Shown: positions 17,220-25,325 of the stretch, piece by piece
Numbering within the stretch: position 1 is the stretch's first letter
How the letters are laid out: each line of letters starts with the position of its first letter
Assembly: GCA_964242215.1 (NCBI GenBank)
Contig: CAXTCJ010000004.1
Span: 1-64,000 of the forward strand
Source: LMUY01 sp964242215
Lineage (GTDB): Bacteria; Pseudomonadota; Alphaproteobacteria; Acetobacterales; Acetobacteraceae
Reading direction: 5' to 3'
DNA: 64,000 nt
Notes under the pieces: model-generated
Seen by the model: the letters and a program-made list of their open reading frames with translations, nothing else
What the model was told of the DNA's origin: nothing
Database searches by the model: none
Made by a program: the position numbers and the translations under genes

Positions 17220-18563
17220 GTGACGCATCTGTTCTTTTCGCAAGCTCTGTTGCCGACCGGCTGGACGCGCAACGTACGGGTGGCGGTGACCGCGGGCCGG
17301 ATCGCGGCGCTGACCGAAGATGCGCCACCGCAGCCGGGCGACGACCGCTACGCCATTGGGCTGCCCGGCTTGCCCAATCTGCACAGCCACGGCTTCCAGC
17401 GCGGCATGAGCGGCCTATGCGAAACCCGCGGCCCGGGGCAGGACGATTTCTGGACCTGGCGCGAGGTGATGTACGGTTTCCTCGACAGCATGACCCCGGA
17501 TGATGTGGAGGCGATCACCGCGCAAGCCTATGTCGAGATGCTGGAGGGCGGCTTCACCCGCGTCGGCGAATTTCACTATCTGCACAATGACCCATTAGGC
17601 CAGCCCTATGCTGATCCGGCTGAGCTGACCAACCGGATTGCCGCCGCCGCGTCTGCCGCCGGCATACGGCTCACGTTGCTGCCGGTGTTCTACGCCCATG
17701 GCGCCTTTGGCGGCGCCCCCGCGACACCGGGCCAGCGCCGCTTCGTGCTCGATCTCGACGTCTACGCCCGTGTGCTGGAGGCGGCCCGCCGGCACGGGGA
17801 CGCGGGGGTCGCCCCGCACAGCCTGCGTGCCGTCACACCGGACGAATTGGCGGCGTTGTGCAGTCTCGCCGCGACGGGGCCGATCCACATCCACGTGGCC
17901 GAGCAGGTGCGCGAGGTCAAAGAGTGCCTGGCGTGGAGCGGCGCGACCCCCGTGCGATGGCTGCTCGACAATGCGCCGGTCGATGCGCGTTGGTGCCTGG
18001 TGCACGCCACCCACATGCTCCCGGACGAGGCGGCGCGGCTGGCGCGCACGGGTGCCGTGACGGGGCTGTGCCCGGTGACCGAGGCCAACCTCGGTGATGG
18101 TATTTTTGACGGGCCCGGCTGGCTCGCGGTGGGCGGCCGCTATGGGGTTGGGACCGACTCCAACGTCGCCATTTCAGCGCCGCTGGAACTGCAGCAACTG
18201 GAAGCATCGCAGCGCCTGGCCCGCCGCGCGCGCAACGTGATGGCCACGGCGGCCGGACAATCCACCGGGCGCGCCCTGTTCGATGCGGCCTCCGTCGGGG
18301 GGGCTGCGGCGCTCGGGGCCGAACTGCCGGCCTTGTCGCCGGGCGCGCCGGCCGACCTGGTGGCGCTCGACGACACGCATCCGAGCCTGCTGCACAAGAG
18401 CGGCGATGCGATCCTGGACAGCTGGATCTTTGGTGGCGCGCACCCAGTCATCGACTCCGTCTGGGTCGGGGGCCGTCGGCTGGTGCAGCACGGCCAGCAC
18501 GTCGCGCGCGAGCAAATCGCCGCACGGTTTTCCACCACGTTGCGCCGGCTGCTCGAACGGTGA
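17220..18563 (+). CDS. hutF: Formimidoylglutamate deiminase
   Basis: Fourth step of the five-step histidine route: N-formimidoyl-L-glutamate plus water gives N-formylglutamate and ammonia. 447 aa from GTG 17220, amidohydrolase superfamily. Zn ligands H55 and H57 in L-P-N-L-H-S-H-G-F-Q-R-G, then V-A-P-H-S-L-R-A-V, H-I-H-V-A-E-Q and G-T-D-S-N-V, as in the HutF branch rather than guanine deaminase. hutF means the final step should need a HutG deformylase, which is not in this window. It overlaps hutC by 4 nt (GTGA). Confidence 0.95.
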   Translation: MTHLFFSQALLPTGWTRNVRVAVTAGRIAALTEDAPPQPGDDRYAIGLPGLPNLHSHGFQRGMSGLCETRGPGQDDFWTWREVMYGFLDSMTPDDVEAITAQAYVEMLEGGFTRVGEFHYLHNDPLGQPYADPAELTNRIAAAASAAGIRLTLLPVFYAHGAFGGAPATPGQRRFVLDLDVYARVLEAARRHGDAGVAPHSLRAVTPDELAALCSLAATGPIHIHVAEQVREVKECLAWSGATPVRWLLDNAPVDARWCLVHATHMLPDEAARLARTGAVTGLCPVTEANLGDGIFDGPGWLAVGGRYGVGTDSNVAISAPLELQQLEASQRLARRARNVMATAAGQSTGRALFDAASVGGAAALGAELPALSPGAPADLVALDDTHPSLLHKSGDAILDSWIFGGAHPVIDSVWVGGRRLVQHGQHVAREQIAARFSTTLRRLLER

Positions 18564-19285
18564 GTGCCGCCGCGTCGGCCTCCCCGCCGACCACGCTCAC
18601 TGCCCGCATCCGCTGGGACATCCAACAACGCATCATGTCCGGTGATTGGCGGCCCGGCACGCGCATTCCGTTCGAGCACGAGTTGGCCGAGCAGTACGGC
18701 TGCTCCCGCATGACGGTGAACAAGGCGTTGTCCGCGTTGGCGGAAGACGGGCTGATCGTTCGGCGACGCAAGGCCGGGTCGTTCGTGGCGGCGCCCGTCG
18801 TGGAACAGGCGGTCATGGAGATCCAGGACTTTGCCTTGGAGGCAGCTCGTCTTGGCCTGGTTTATCGTTACGAGATCACCGACCGTCGGCTGCGCGCGCT
18901 GGATGCAGCCGCCGCCAAAGCTGCAGGGCTGCCGCGGGGGGCCAAGGTCGCGCACGTGCTGTGCCGCCACATCATCGGTGGTCAACCCGCGGCATACGAG
19001 GACCGCATCATTTCGTTGGCGGCGGTGCCCGACGCCGCGTCCGAGCGGTTCGACACCGTGGCGCCCGGCACCTGGTTGCTGCAGCGCGTGCCTTGGAACC
19101 AAGCCGAGCACATCCTGCGCGCGCGCCGCGCCGACGCTGCACTCGCTCGTCTGCTGGACGTAGCCGTGGGCGAGGCCTGCCTTGTCCTGCAGCGCCGCAC
19201 CTGGCATCTCGGCGCGCCCGTCACGGTGGTGGACATCACCTTCGCCGGCGAGCGCCAGCAATTGGTCGGCCGCTTCGCACCGTGA
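18560..19285 (+). CDS. hutC: Histidine utilization repressor, GntR/HutC family
   Basis: Represses hut genes; urocanate is the inducer in known HutC proteins. 241 aa. The N-terminal GntR winged helix-turn-helix spans about residues 14-80 (R-I-P-F-E-H-E-L-A-E-Q-Y-G-C-S-R-M-T-V-N-K-A-L), followed by a UTRA ligand domain from about residue 95 to the end with the late R-R-T-W motif typical of HutC. GTG 18560 overlaps the hutF stop by 4 nt. The palindromic sites at 17163 and 19315 flank hutF-hutC, which fits autoregulation. Confidence 0.94.
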   Translation: MSAAASASPPTTLTARIRWDIQQRIMSGDWRPGTRIPFEHELAEQYGCSRMTVNKALSALAEDGLIVRRRKAGSFVAAPVVEQAVMEIQDFALEAARLGLVYRYEITDRRLRALDAAAAKAAGLPRGAKVAHVLCRHIIGGQPAAYEDRIISLAAVPDAASERFDTVAPGTWLLQRVPWNQAEHILRARRADAALARLLDVAVGEACLVLQRRTWHLGAPVTVVDITFAGERQQLVGRFAP

Positions 19286-19314
19286 CCCGGCGTCCTTGCG
19301 GGAGGTGCGGCGTT

Positions 19315-19328
19315 TTGTATAGTCATAA
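19315..19328. promoter_or_regulatory. Probable HutC operator before monooxygenase/ABC operon
   Basis: TTGTATAGTCATAA; its reverse complement begins TTATGACTATAC, matching the site in the hutI-hutF gap (TTATGTCTATAC) at 11 of 12 positions. It lies 20-34 bp before the start of the flavin monooxygenase gene and 29 bp after the hutC stop. This suggests the monooxygenase and ABC transporter belong to the HutC regulon. Confidence 0.65.
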
Positions 19329-19348
19329 TGCGGCGAGAGGAGGTTGGC

Positions 19349-20713
19349 GTGCGCGATGACATGATGAAGCTCGGAACGTTCATCTACACGTTCGGCTACA
19401 ACCCCGCGAGCTGGCGACACCCGGGCTCACCCGTCGATGCCAGCAACAATTTCGCGCACATGTTGAACGTCGCCAAGATCTCCGAGCGCGGCAAGTTCGA
19501 TTTCGTCTTCCTGGCCGACTCGCCGGCGGCCGGCGTCGGCAGCATGGAGGCGTTGAAGCGGCTGCCGAACAAGATGAACCGGTTCGAGCCACTCACCCTG
19601 CTCTCGGCCTTGGCCGTGTCCACCGACCACATCGGCCTGGCCGCGACATTGTCCACCAGCTACTACGAGCCATACAATGTCGCACGCCTATTCGCCTCGC
19701 TCGACCATCTGAGCGGCGGACGTGCCTGCTGGAACGTTGTCACGTCGGACCACCAGGAAACGGGTTACAACTACAACCGCGAGGGGCTCGACCCGCACGA
19801 ACTGCGCTACGAGCGGGCGCGCGAGTTCGTCGAGGTGACGTTCGGCTTGTGGGACGGATGGGAGCGCGACGCGCTGGTGCTCGACCGCGAGGCCGGGCTG
19901 TATTTCGACGATGAGAAATTCCATGTGCTCAACCACAAGGGCAAGCACTTCCAGGTCCGCGGGCCGCTGAACATGGCGCGCTCGCCGCAGGGCCGTCCCG
20001 TCATCGCGCAAGCCGGTGGCTCGCCGGCCGGGATCGAATTGGCGGCGGAGACGGCGGAGGTGGTATTTAGCCTCACCTCCACGATTGAGAAGAACCGGGC
20101 GTTTTACGAGACGCTCAAGGGTCGCATGGCCCAATACGGCCGCCCCCGCGACGCGCTGAAAGTCATGCCCGGCATCATGGTGCATGTCGGCGAGACGGAG
20201 GCGGAGGCGCAGGCCAAGGTGCAGTTCCTGGCCGACAATCTGCACCCCGCCGTTGGCCTGCAGATGCTGTCCGAGTTCCTGGAAACCGATCTGTCGGACG
20301 TGCCGCTCGACAAGCCGTTCCCGCGCGAGCGCCTGCCCGCGAGCCCCAAAGGGTCCAAGGCGCTGTTCGAAGTGCTGACCGAATTCGTCATGCAGGGCCA
20401 CACCGTTGGCGAACTGATCCGCCTGTATGCCGAGAAACAGACCGGCAACGGCATCAAGGGTACGCCGGCGCAGATCGCCGATTTCATGCAGGAATGGTTC
20501 GAGGGCGGTGCCGCGGACGGCTTCATCCTGCTGATGCCGACGCTGCCGTCGGCGCTGGAGGATTTCGTGCGGCTCGTGGTGCCGGAACTGCAACGCCGCG
20601 GCTTGTTCCGCCGCGAGTACGAAGGCAAAACCTTACGCGATCATCTCGGCCTGGCCGAGCCCGTCAACCGCTACACCGCCGCGCGCGCCGCCACGCTCGC
20701 CCGGTCGGCATAG
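19349..20713 (+). CDS. LLM-class flavin-dependent monooxygenase (NtaA/SnaA/DszA type), hut-linked
   Basis: Reduced-FMN-dependent monooxygenase, 454 aa from GTG 19349, chosen for GAGAGGAGG ending 5 nt upstream; an ATG at 19328 lies before that Shine-Dalgarno. Family segments: S-W-R-H-P near the N-terminus, F-V-F-L-A-D-S, A-A-T-L-S-T-S-Y, W-N-V-V-T-S and R-S-P-Q-G-R-P-V-I-A-Q-A. It is a paralogue of the enzyme at 6645. It begins an operon with a family-3 binding protein, two permeases and an ATPase, and follows a probable HutC site. An oxygenase acting on the imported amino-acid-like compound is likely, possibly a histidine derivative (inference). Confidence 0.87.
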   Translation: MRDDMMKLGTFIYTFGYNPASWRHPGSPVDASNNFAHMLNVAKISERGKFDFVFLADSPAAGVGSMEALKRLPNKMNRFEPLTLLSALAVSTDHIGLAATLSTSYYEPYNVARLFASLDHLSGGRACWNVVTSDHQETGYNYNREGLDPHELRYERAREFVEVTFGLWDGWERDALVLDREAGLYFDDEKFHVLNHKGKHFQVRGPLNMARSPQGRPVIAQAGGSPAGIELAAETAEVVFSLTSTIEKNRAFYETLKGRMAQYGRPRDALKVMPGIMVHVGETEAEAQAKVQFLADNLHPAVGLQMLSEFLETDLSDVPLDKPFPRERLPASPKGSKALFEVLTEFVMQGHTVGELIRLYAEKQTGNGIKGTPAQIADFMQEWFEGGAADGFILLMPTLPSALEDFVRLVVPELQRRGLFRREYEGKTLRDHLGLAEPVNRYTAARAATLARSA

Positions 20714-20725
20714 GAGAGCCTTCTC

Positions 20726-21544
20726 ATGAATCGCCGCACCTTGTTCTCCGCAGTTGCTGCCGGGCTGCTTGCACTCGCCCCGATAGCGCATGCCGATGTG
20801 TTGGCCGACGTGAAGGCGGCCGGCGTGATGAAGGTCGGTACCGAGACGGAGTTCGCACCGTTCGACTACATCGACGCCGGCGAGCATGTCGGCTTCAACG
20901 TCGATCTGTTCGACGCGATCGGCAAGCAAATGGGCGTCAAGATCCAGTGGGTGACGTTGCCATGGGACGGTGTGCTGCCTGGTCTGGAAACCAGCAAGTT
21001 CGATATCGTGGCCGGCCCGGCGATCATCACCAAGGCGCGGCTGGAGCGCTACGTGTTCTCGGTGCCGATCGCGGAGGGCACGGTGACCCTCGCCAAGCGG
21101 GCCAGCGACAAATCGTTGACCAAGCCCGCTGACATCGCCGGCAAGCAGGTGGGCAGCGGGCGGGCGTCGAACCAGCTGACGCAGCTGAAGGAGTACGCCG
21201 CGACGCTGTCCCCGGCGCCGACGGTGCGCGAATATTCGGGCGCGAATGAGGGCATGGCCGACCTGGCGAATGGCCGTATCGTCGCTTACGCGTTGTCGCT
21301 GCCGAACGCCGCGGCCGCGGCGAAGAAGCGTCCGGACATTTTCGCCGTGGTGAACCCGCCTTTCGGCCAGAAAGCCTATTTCGGTTACATCGGCCGCAAG
21401 GACCCGGCGTCCGCTAGCCTGATGGATGCCGTGGATACCGCGATCGACAAGATGAAGGCCGATGGCAGCATGGCGACGCTGCAGCAGAAATGGTTCGGCA
21501 CCACTTTCGACATGCCCGCGAAGATAACCGACCCCGCTGCCTGA
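20726..21544 (+). CDS. ABC transporter periplasmic binding protein, family 3
   Basis: Captures a polar amino acid or similar small solute in the periplasm for the permeases that follow. 272 aa with a Sec signal peptide (MNRR..., cleavage after A-H-A near residue 23). The mature N-terminus has the family-3 pattern G-V-M-K-V-G-T-E-T-E-F-A-P-F-D-Y. GGAGAG precedes the ATG, 12 bp after the monooxygenase stop. The ligand is unknown; histidine or a relative is favoured by the hutC context. Confidence 0.9.
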   Translation: MNRRTLFSAVAAGLLALAPIAHADVLADVKAAGVMKVGTETEFAPFDYIDAGEHVGFNVDLFDAIGKQMGVKIQWVTLPWDGVLPGLETSKFDIVAGPAIITKARLERYVFSVPIAEGTVTLAKRASDKSLTKPADIAGKQVGSGRASNQLTQLKEYAATLSPAPTVREYSGANEGMADLANGRIVAYALSLPNAAAAAKKRPDIFAVVNPPFGQKAYFGYIGRKDPASASLMDAVDTAIDKMKADGSMATLQQKWFGTTFDMPAKITDPAA

Positions 21545-21546
21545 CA

Positions 21547-22185
21547 GTGACCTGGGCGCTCTTCCGCCTGTTGGTGCAAGCCGCAGGAGTAACGGCGCTC
21601 ATCAGCCTGGCCGCCATCGCGATTGGCATCCTGATCGGCGTTGCCGTGTGCGGCGCCGCGATGGCGCGCACGCCGTGGCTGCGCCGCCCCGCGCGGATCT
21701 ACGTCAGCTTCTTCCGCGGCGTGCCGCTGCTCGTGCTGCTATTGCTCTGCTACCACCTGCTCCCGGCGATCGGCCTCAACATCACGGGCCTGGAAGCCGC
21801 GATGCTAGCGCTTTGTCTTTGCACCGCCGCATACCAAGCGGAGAACCTGCGCGGCGGCTTCCTCTCGGTACCCGCAGGCCTGAAAGAAGCAGGCGAAATG
21901 GTCGGTATGTCCGCCGCCCAGCGCTTCCGCCGCATCGAGGTGCCGATCGCTATCCGGTTGACCATCCCAGCGATGGTGAACGAGGCAATCGCCATCCTGC
22001 ACGCCTCCGCTCTGATCTCCGTCGTCGGCGTGATCGAACTGACCAAGACAGCGCGCGACATGTCGGCGAGCACGTTCGAGCCGCTCCCGATCTATGCCTG
22101 CGCCGGCTTGTTGTATCTGGTGTTGACCACGTGGGTCGCCGGTGCCGGGCTGCTGGCGGAGCGGTGGTTCCAGGTGCGCGCGTGA
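21547..22185 (+). CDS. Polar amino acid ABC transporter permease (1)
   Basis: Inner-membrane subunit of the HisMQ type, 212 aa, about five transmembrane helices. The cytoplasmic coupling loop is E-A-G-E-M-V-G-M-S-A-A-Q-R-F-R-R-I-E-V-P, the usual contact with the ATPase. GTG 21547, two bases after the binding-protein stop, is preferred to an ATG inside that gene. It overlaps the next permease by 4 nt. Confidence 0.9.
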   Translation: MTWALFRLLVQAAGVTALISLAAIAIGILIGVAVCGAAMARTPWLRRPARIYVSFFRGVPLLVLLLLCYHLLPAIGLNITGLEAAMLALCLCTAAYQAENLRGGFLSVPAGLKEAGEMVGMSAAQRFRRIEVPIAIRLTIPAMVNEAIAILHASALISVVGVIELTKTARDMSASTFEPLPIYACAGLLYLVLTTWVAGAGLLAERWFQVRA

Positions 22186-22844
22186 CCTTCGACCCGGCGG
22201 TGCTCGTCCCCTACCTGCCCGCGCTCGGCGTGGCGTTGTTGACGACGCTGTGGTTGTGGCTGGCCGGGCTCGCGGCCGCGATCGTGTTCGGGCTGCTGAT
22301 CGCCGTGGCGCGGCTGCATGGCGGCCCGGTGGCGAATTGGGGGCTCGGCGCCGTCGTGCAGGTGGTCCGCGGCACGCCGTTCCTGGTGCAATTGTTCCTG
22401 CTGTACTTCGGTGGGCCCTATTTCGGGTTGACGATGGATCAACTCCCCGCCGGCTTGCTCGCGTTGTCGGTGTTCGGCGCCTGCTACATGAGCGAGGTGT
22501 TCCGCACTGGCTTGCGCGCCGTGCCCCGCGGCCATCTCGAGGCGGCGGAATGCGTTGGGCTAACACGGTGGCAGACGCTGCGGCGCATCACCCTGCCGGA
22601 GATGTTGGTGCTGGTACTGCCGCCCGGCACCAACATCGCCGTGGGCTTGATCAAGGAAACGGCGGTGCTGTCCATCATCAGCGTCCCGGAACTGACGGCG
22701 GTGACGAGCGAGATCGGCTCTGAAACCTACGCCTTCGTGGAGGCGCTGACCGCGCTCTCGCTGTGTTACTGGGGGCTGGTGGAACTCGGCAGCCGCGCGG
22801 GCCGAATGTTGGAACGCCGGCTCGCCGTATTCCGGTTCGCATGA
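22182..22844 (+). CDS. Polar amino acid ABC transporter permease (2)
   Basis: Second HisMQ-type permease, 220 aa, about five transmembrane segments. It has the V-V-R-G-T-P-F-L-V-Q-L-F-L-L-Y-F-G motif and the EAA coupling loop L-E-A-A-E-C-V-G-L-T-R-W-Q-T-L-R-R-I. GTG 22182 overlaps the previous stop, and its own stop overlaps the ATPase start (ATGA), so the three are translationally coupled. Longer readings upstream lie inside permease 1. Confidence 0.9.
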   Translation: MTFDPAVLVPYLPALGVALLTTLWLWLAGLAAAIVFGLLIAVARLHGGPVANWGLGAVVQVVRGTPFLVQLFLLYFGGPYFGLTMDQLPAGLLALSVFGACYMSEVFRTGLRAVPRGHLEAAECVGLTRWQTLRRITLPEMLVLVLPPGTNIAVGLIKETAVLSIISVPELTAVTSEIGSETYAFVEALTALSLCYWGLVELGSRAGRMLERRLAVFRFA

Positions 22845-23632
22845 CCCTACCTGCCGTTGCGATCACCGGGCTGATCAAGCGGTTCGGCACGGCCACCGTG
22901 CTGGACGGCGTCGATATGGTGGCGCCGGCGGGGTCGGTGACGTGCCTGATCGGCCCCTCCGGCTCGGGTAAGAGCACGCTGTTGCGCTGCGTGGCGTTGC
23001 TGGAGCGGCCGACTGCTGGGTCGATCACGGTGGGGGGCCGGCCACTCGGTTTTCGCATGGAGGGCGATCGGCAGGTGGCGCTGCCCGCGGCGCAGACCCG
23101 TGCCGTGCGCGGCGACATCGGTATGGTGTTCCAGCAGTTCAATCTGTGGCCGCACATGACCGCGTTGGGCAACGTCGCCGAAGCGTTGCGCACGGTGCGC
23201 CGCTTGCCCCGGCCCGAGGCGGAGGCGCGGGCGGTGGCGCAATTGAACAAGGTGGGCCTGGCGGCGAGCGCCAAGAAATACCCGGCGCAGTTATCGGGTG
23301 GACAGCAGCAGCGTGTCGCCATCGCGCGGGCACTGGCGTTGGAACCGAAGCTGATGCTGTTCGACGAACCGACGTCGTCGCTGGATCCCGAGCTGACCGG
23401 CGAAGTCCTGAACGTCATGCGCGGCTTGGCGGAGGACGGCATGTCGATGATCGTGGTGTCGCACGAGATCGGCTTCGTGGCCTCGGTCGCGAGCCACGTC
23501 GTGTTCCTCGATCACGGGCGCGTCGTGTTGAGCGGGGCGCCGCGGGAGGTGTTTGCCCGCCCCAGGCATGCACGCATCACGCAGTTTTTGGAGACGCATG
23601 TGGATCTGGAGGCGGGGCGATTGTTGCAGTGA
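22841..23632 (+). CDS. Polar amino acid ABC transporter ATP-binding protein
   Basis: HisP/GlnQ-type ATPase, 263 aa, that powers the two permeases. Walker A is G-P-S-G-S-G-K-S-T near residue 41, the Q-loop is V-F-Q-Q-F-N-L-W, the ABC signature is L-S-G-G-Q-Q-Q-R-V-A and Walker B is L-M-L-F-D-E-P-T-S. ATG 22841 overlaps the permease stop. It is the last gene of the monooxygenase-ABC operon, followed by an inverted pair of repeat B that may stop or stabilise the transcript. Confidence 0.94.
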   Translation: MTLPAVAITGLIKRFGTATVLDGVDMVAPAGSVTCLIGPSGSGKSTLLRCVALLERPTAGSITVGGRPLGFRMEGDRQVALPAAQTRAVRGDIGMVFQQFNLWPHMTALGNVAEALRTVRRLPRPEAEARAVAQLNKVGLAASAKKYPAQLSGGQQQRVAIARALALEPKLMLFDEPTSSLDPELTGEVLNVMRGLAEDGMSMIVVSHEIGFVASVASHVVFLDHGRVVLSGAPREVFARPRHARITQFLETHVDLEAGRLLQ

Positions 23633-23645
23633 TGGTGCGTTGAAG

Positions 23646-23684
23646 TTCCCTCTCCCCTTGAGGGAGAGGGCTGGGGTGAGGGGG
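23646..23684. repeat. Hairpin repeat, family B copy 2
   Basis: CTCTCCCC-TTGA-GGGAGAGGG hairpin followed by CTGGGGTGAGGGG, in the convergent gap between two ABC operons. It forms an inverted pair with copy 3 at 23745-23781, so a long intrastrand stem of more than 30 bp could form around a ~60-nt loop. Confidence 0.8.
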
Positions 23685-23744
23685 AGCGGGTGGCGAGGAC
23701 CCTCCCGGTGGGAACGAACAATGGGCTACACTTGTGGCGGGGTC

Positions 23745-23781
23745 ACCCCTCACCCCGACCCTCTCCCTCAAGGGGAGGGGA
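23745..23781. repeat. Hairpin repeat, family B copy 3 (inverted)
   Basis: ACCCCTCACCCCGACCCTCTCC followed by the hairpin arm, the reverse complement of copy 2. It lies just past the stop of the leftward ABC permease gene. Confidence 0.8.
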
Positions 23782-23791
23782 AGAAGATCTA

Positions 23792-24580
23792 TTATAGGTC
23801 TCGCCTAAGGGCGCTTTCGTGCCAGCGATGCAGGATCAGCCACGATACCAGGCTTAGCACGCCGTAGATTGCCACGCCGCTCAGCGAGAGCAGCACCAGG
23901 GCGGCATACATGCGCGGGATGTCCAGGCGGTAGCCGCTTTCCAGGATGCGGTAGGCAAGCCCGGTGCCCGCGGTGGCCGTGCCGGCGGTGAATTCCGCGA
24001 CGACGGCGCCGATCAGGCTCAGGCCTCCCGCGATGCGCAACCCGCCGAGGAAATACGGCATCGCGGCCGGCAGGCGAAGATACCACAGCACCTGGCCTCG
24101 CCGGGCGCGATACAGCCGCATCAGGTCCAGCATGTTGGGATCGACCGAGTTCAACCCGAGCGTCGTGTTGGACAGGATGGGGAAGAACGCCACCAGCCAG
24201 GCGCAGATCAGCAACGCGAGTTCGGTGTTGCGGACATAGATCAGGATCAGCGGGGCGATCGCGATCACCGGTGTCACCTGAAGGATCACCGCGTACGGAA
24301 ACAAGCTCGCCTCGATCCAGCGGGACTGCGCGAACAGCACGGCAAGCCCGCCGCCGCCGATCACCGCGGCGGCGAGGGCGAGCCCCGTCACCTGCAACGT
24401 GACCAGCAACGAGCCGGACAGCGTTGCCCAGTCCGCCACCAATTTGGTCGCGACCTCCCACGGGCCGGGCAGGATGTAGGGCGGAATGTCGTTCAGCCGC
24501 ACCACCGCCTCCCATGCCAACAGCACGGCCACGCCCACGAGCAGCGGCAGCGTGGCGAGGAGTAGGCGCGTCCTACGCAT
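23792..24580 (-). CDS. ABC transporter permease, SsuC/TauC type
   Basis: Inner-membrane subunit of a nitrate/sulfonate/taurine-type importer, 262 aa, six predicted helices starting with LLLATLPLLVGVAVLLAWEAVV. The coupling loop M-R-L-Y-R-A-R-R-G-Q-V-L-W-Y-L-R-L-P-A-A is near residue 165. It overlaps the ATPase gene by 8 nt and is the last gene of binding protein-ATPase-permease. The substrate is not identifiable; THI5/NMT1-like systems also move pyrimidine precursors and aromatic sulfonates. Confidence 0.9.
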   Translation of the reverse strand: MRRTRLLLATLPLLVGVAVLLAWEAVVRLNDIPPYILPGPWEVATKLVADWATLSGSLLVTLQVTGLALAAAVIGGGGLAVLFAQSRWIEASLFPYAVILQVTPVIAIAPLILIYVRNTELALLICAWLVAFFPILSNTTLGLNSVDPNMLDLMRLYRARRGQVLWYLRLPAAMPYFLGGLRIAGGLSLIGAVVAEFTAGTATAGTGLAYRILESGYRLDIPRMYAALVLLSLSGVAIYGVLSLVSWLILHRWHESALRRDL

Positions 24581-25322
24581 GCGCCATCGCCCGCTTCAGC
24601 GCCGCCGACACGGTGCGGCAGTCCGCGACATAGGCAGGTGCGGTGCGGTAGTCCTCATCGCGGCCCACCGGAGGCTGCACGGGCAGGTCGGCTACGACGC
24701 GGCCGGGGCGGGGGGCCATGACCACGATGCGGCTCGACAGATAGACGGACTCGTACACGCTGTGAGTGACGAACACGACCGTCAGCCCGCCCGCTGACCA
24801 CAGCGCCAGCAGATCGTCGTTCAGCCGCGCCCGGGTGATCTCGTCCAGTGCGGCAAACGGCTCGTCCATCAGCAGCACATTGGGCCGGGTCGCGATGGCG
24901 CGCGCGATCGACACCCGCATGCGCATCCCGCCGGACAGTTGTCGAGGATAGGCCCGCTCGAACCCGGCCAACCCGACCCGGCCGAGCGCTTCGGCCACGC
25001 GCGGCTCGGCCTCCCGCCGGGGCACGCCTGCCATCTGCAGAGGCAAGCGCACGTTGCCCCACACCGTGCGCCACGGCATGAGCGTCGGCTCCTGGAACAC
25101 GAAGCCCAGCCGTGGCGGGCCACCCTCCCACGCCACCGACCCGGCACTCGGAGCAGCCAGCCCGGCGATCAGCCGCAGCGCCGTGGACTTGCCGCAACCG
25201 GACGGGCCGAGCAGGCTGACGAACTCCCCCTGCCGCACCTCTAGCGCCATTCCCGCCAGCGCCACCGTGCCGTTGGGAAAGGTTTTGCCTACGTCTCGTA
25301 GTTGCAGCAGCGTCCCCGCCAC
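24573..25322 (-). CDS. ABC transporter ATP-binding protein, SsuB/TauB type
   Basis: ATPase of the same importer, 249 aa from GTG 25322. Walker A G-P-S-G-C-G-K-S-T-A near residue 39, Q-loop F-V-F-Q-E-P-T-L-M-P-W-R, signature L-S-G-G-M-R-M-R-V-S-I-A-R-A and Walker B V-L-L-M-D-E-P-F-A-A, all typical of the SsuB/TauB subclass. Three bases separate it from the binding-protein stop. Confidence 0.93.
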   Translation of the reverse strand: MAGTLLQLRDVGKTFPNGTVALAGMALEVRQGEFVSLLGPSGCGKSTALRLIAGLAAPSAGSVAWEGGPPRLGFVFQEPTLMPWRTVWGNVRLPLQMAGVPRREAEPRVAEALGRVGLAGFERAYPRQLSGGMRMRVSIARAIATRPNVLLMDEPFAALDEITRARLNDDLLALWSAGGLTVVFVTHSVYESVYLSSRIVVMAPRPGRVVADLPVQPPVGRDEDYRTAPAYVADCRTVSAALKRAMAHA

Positions 25323-25325
25323 GCG

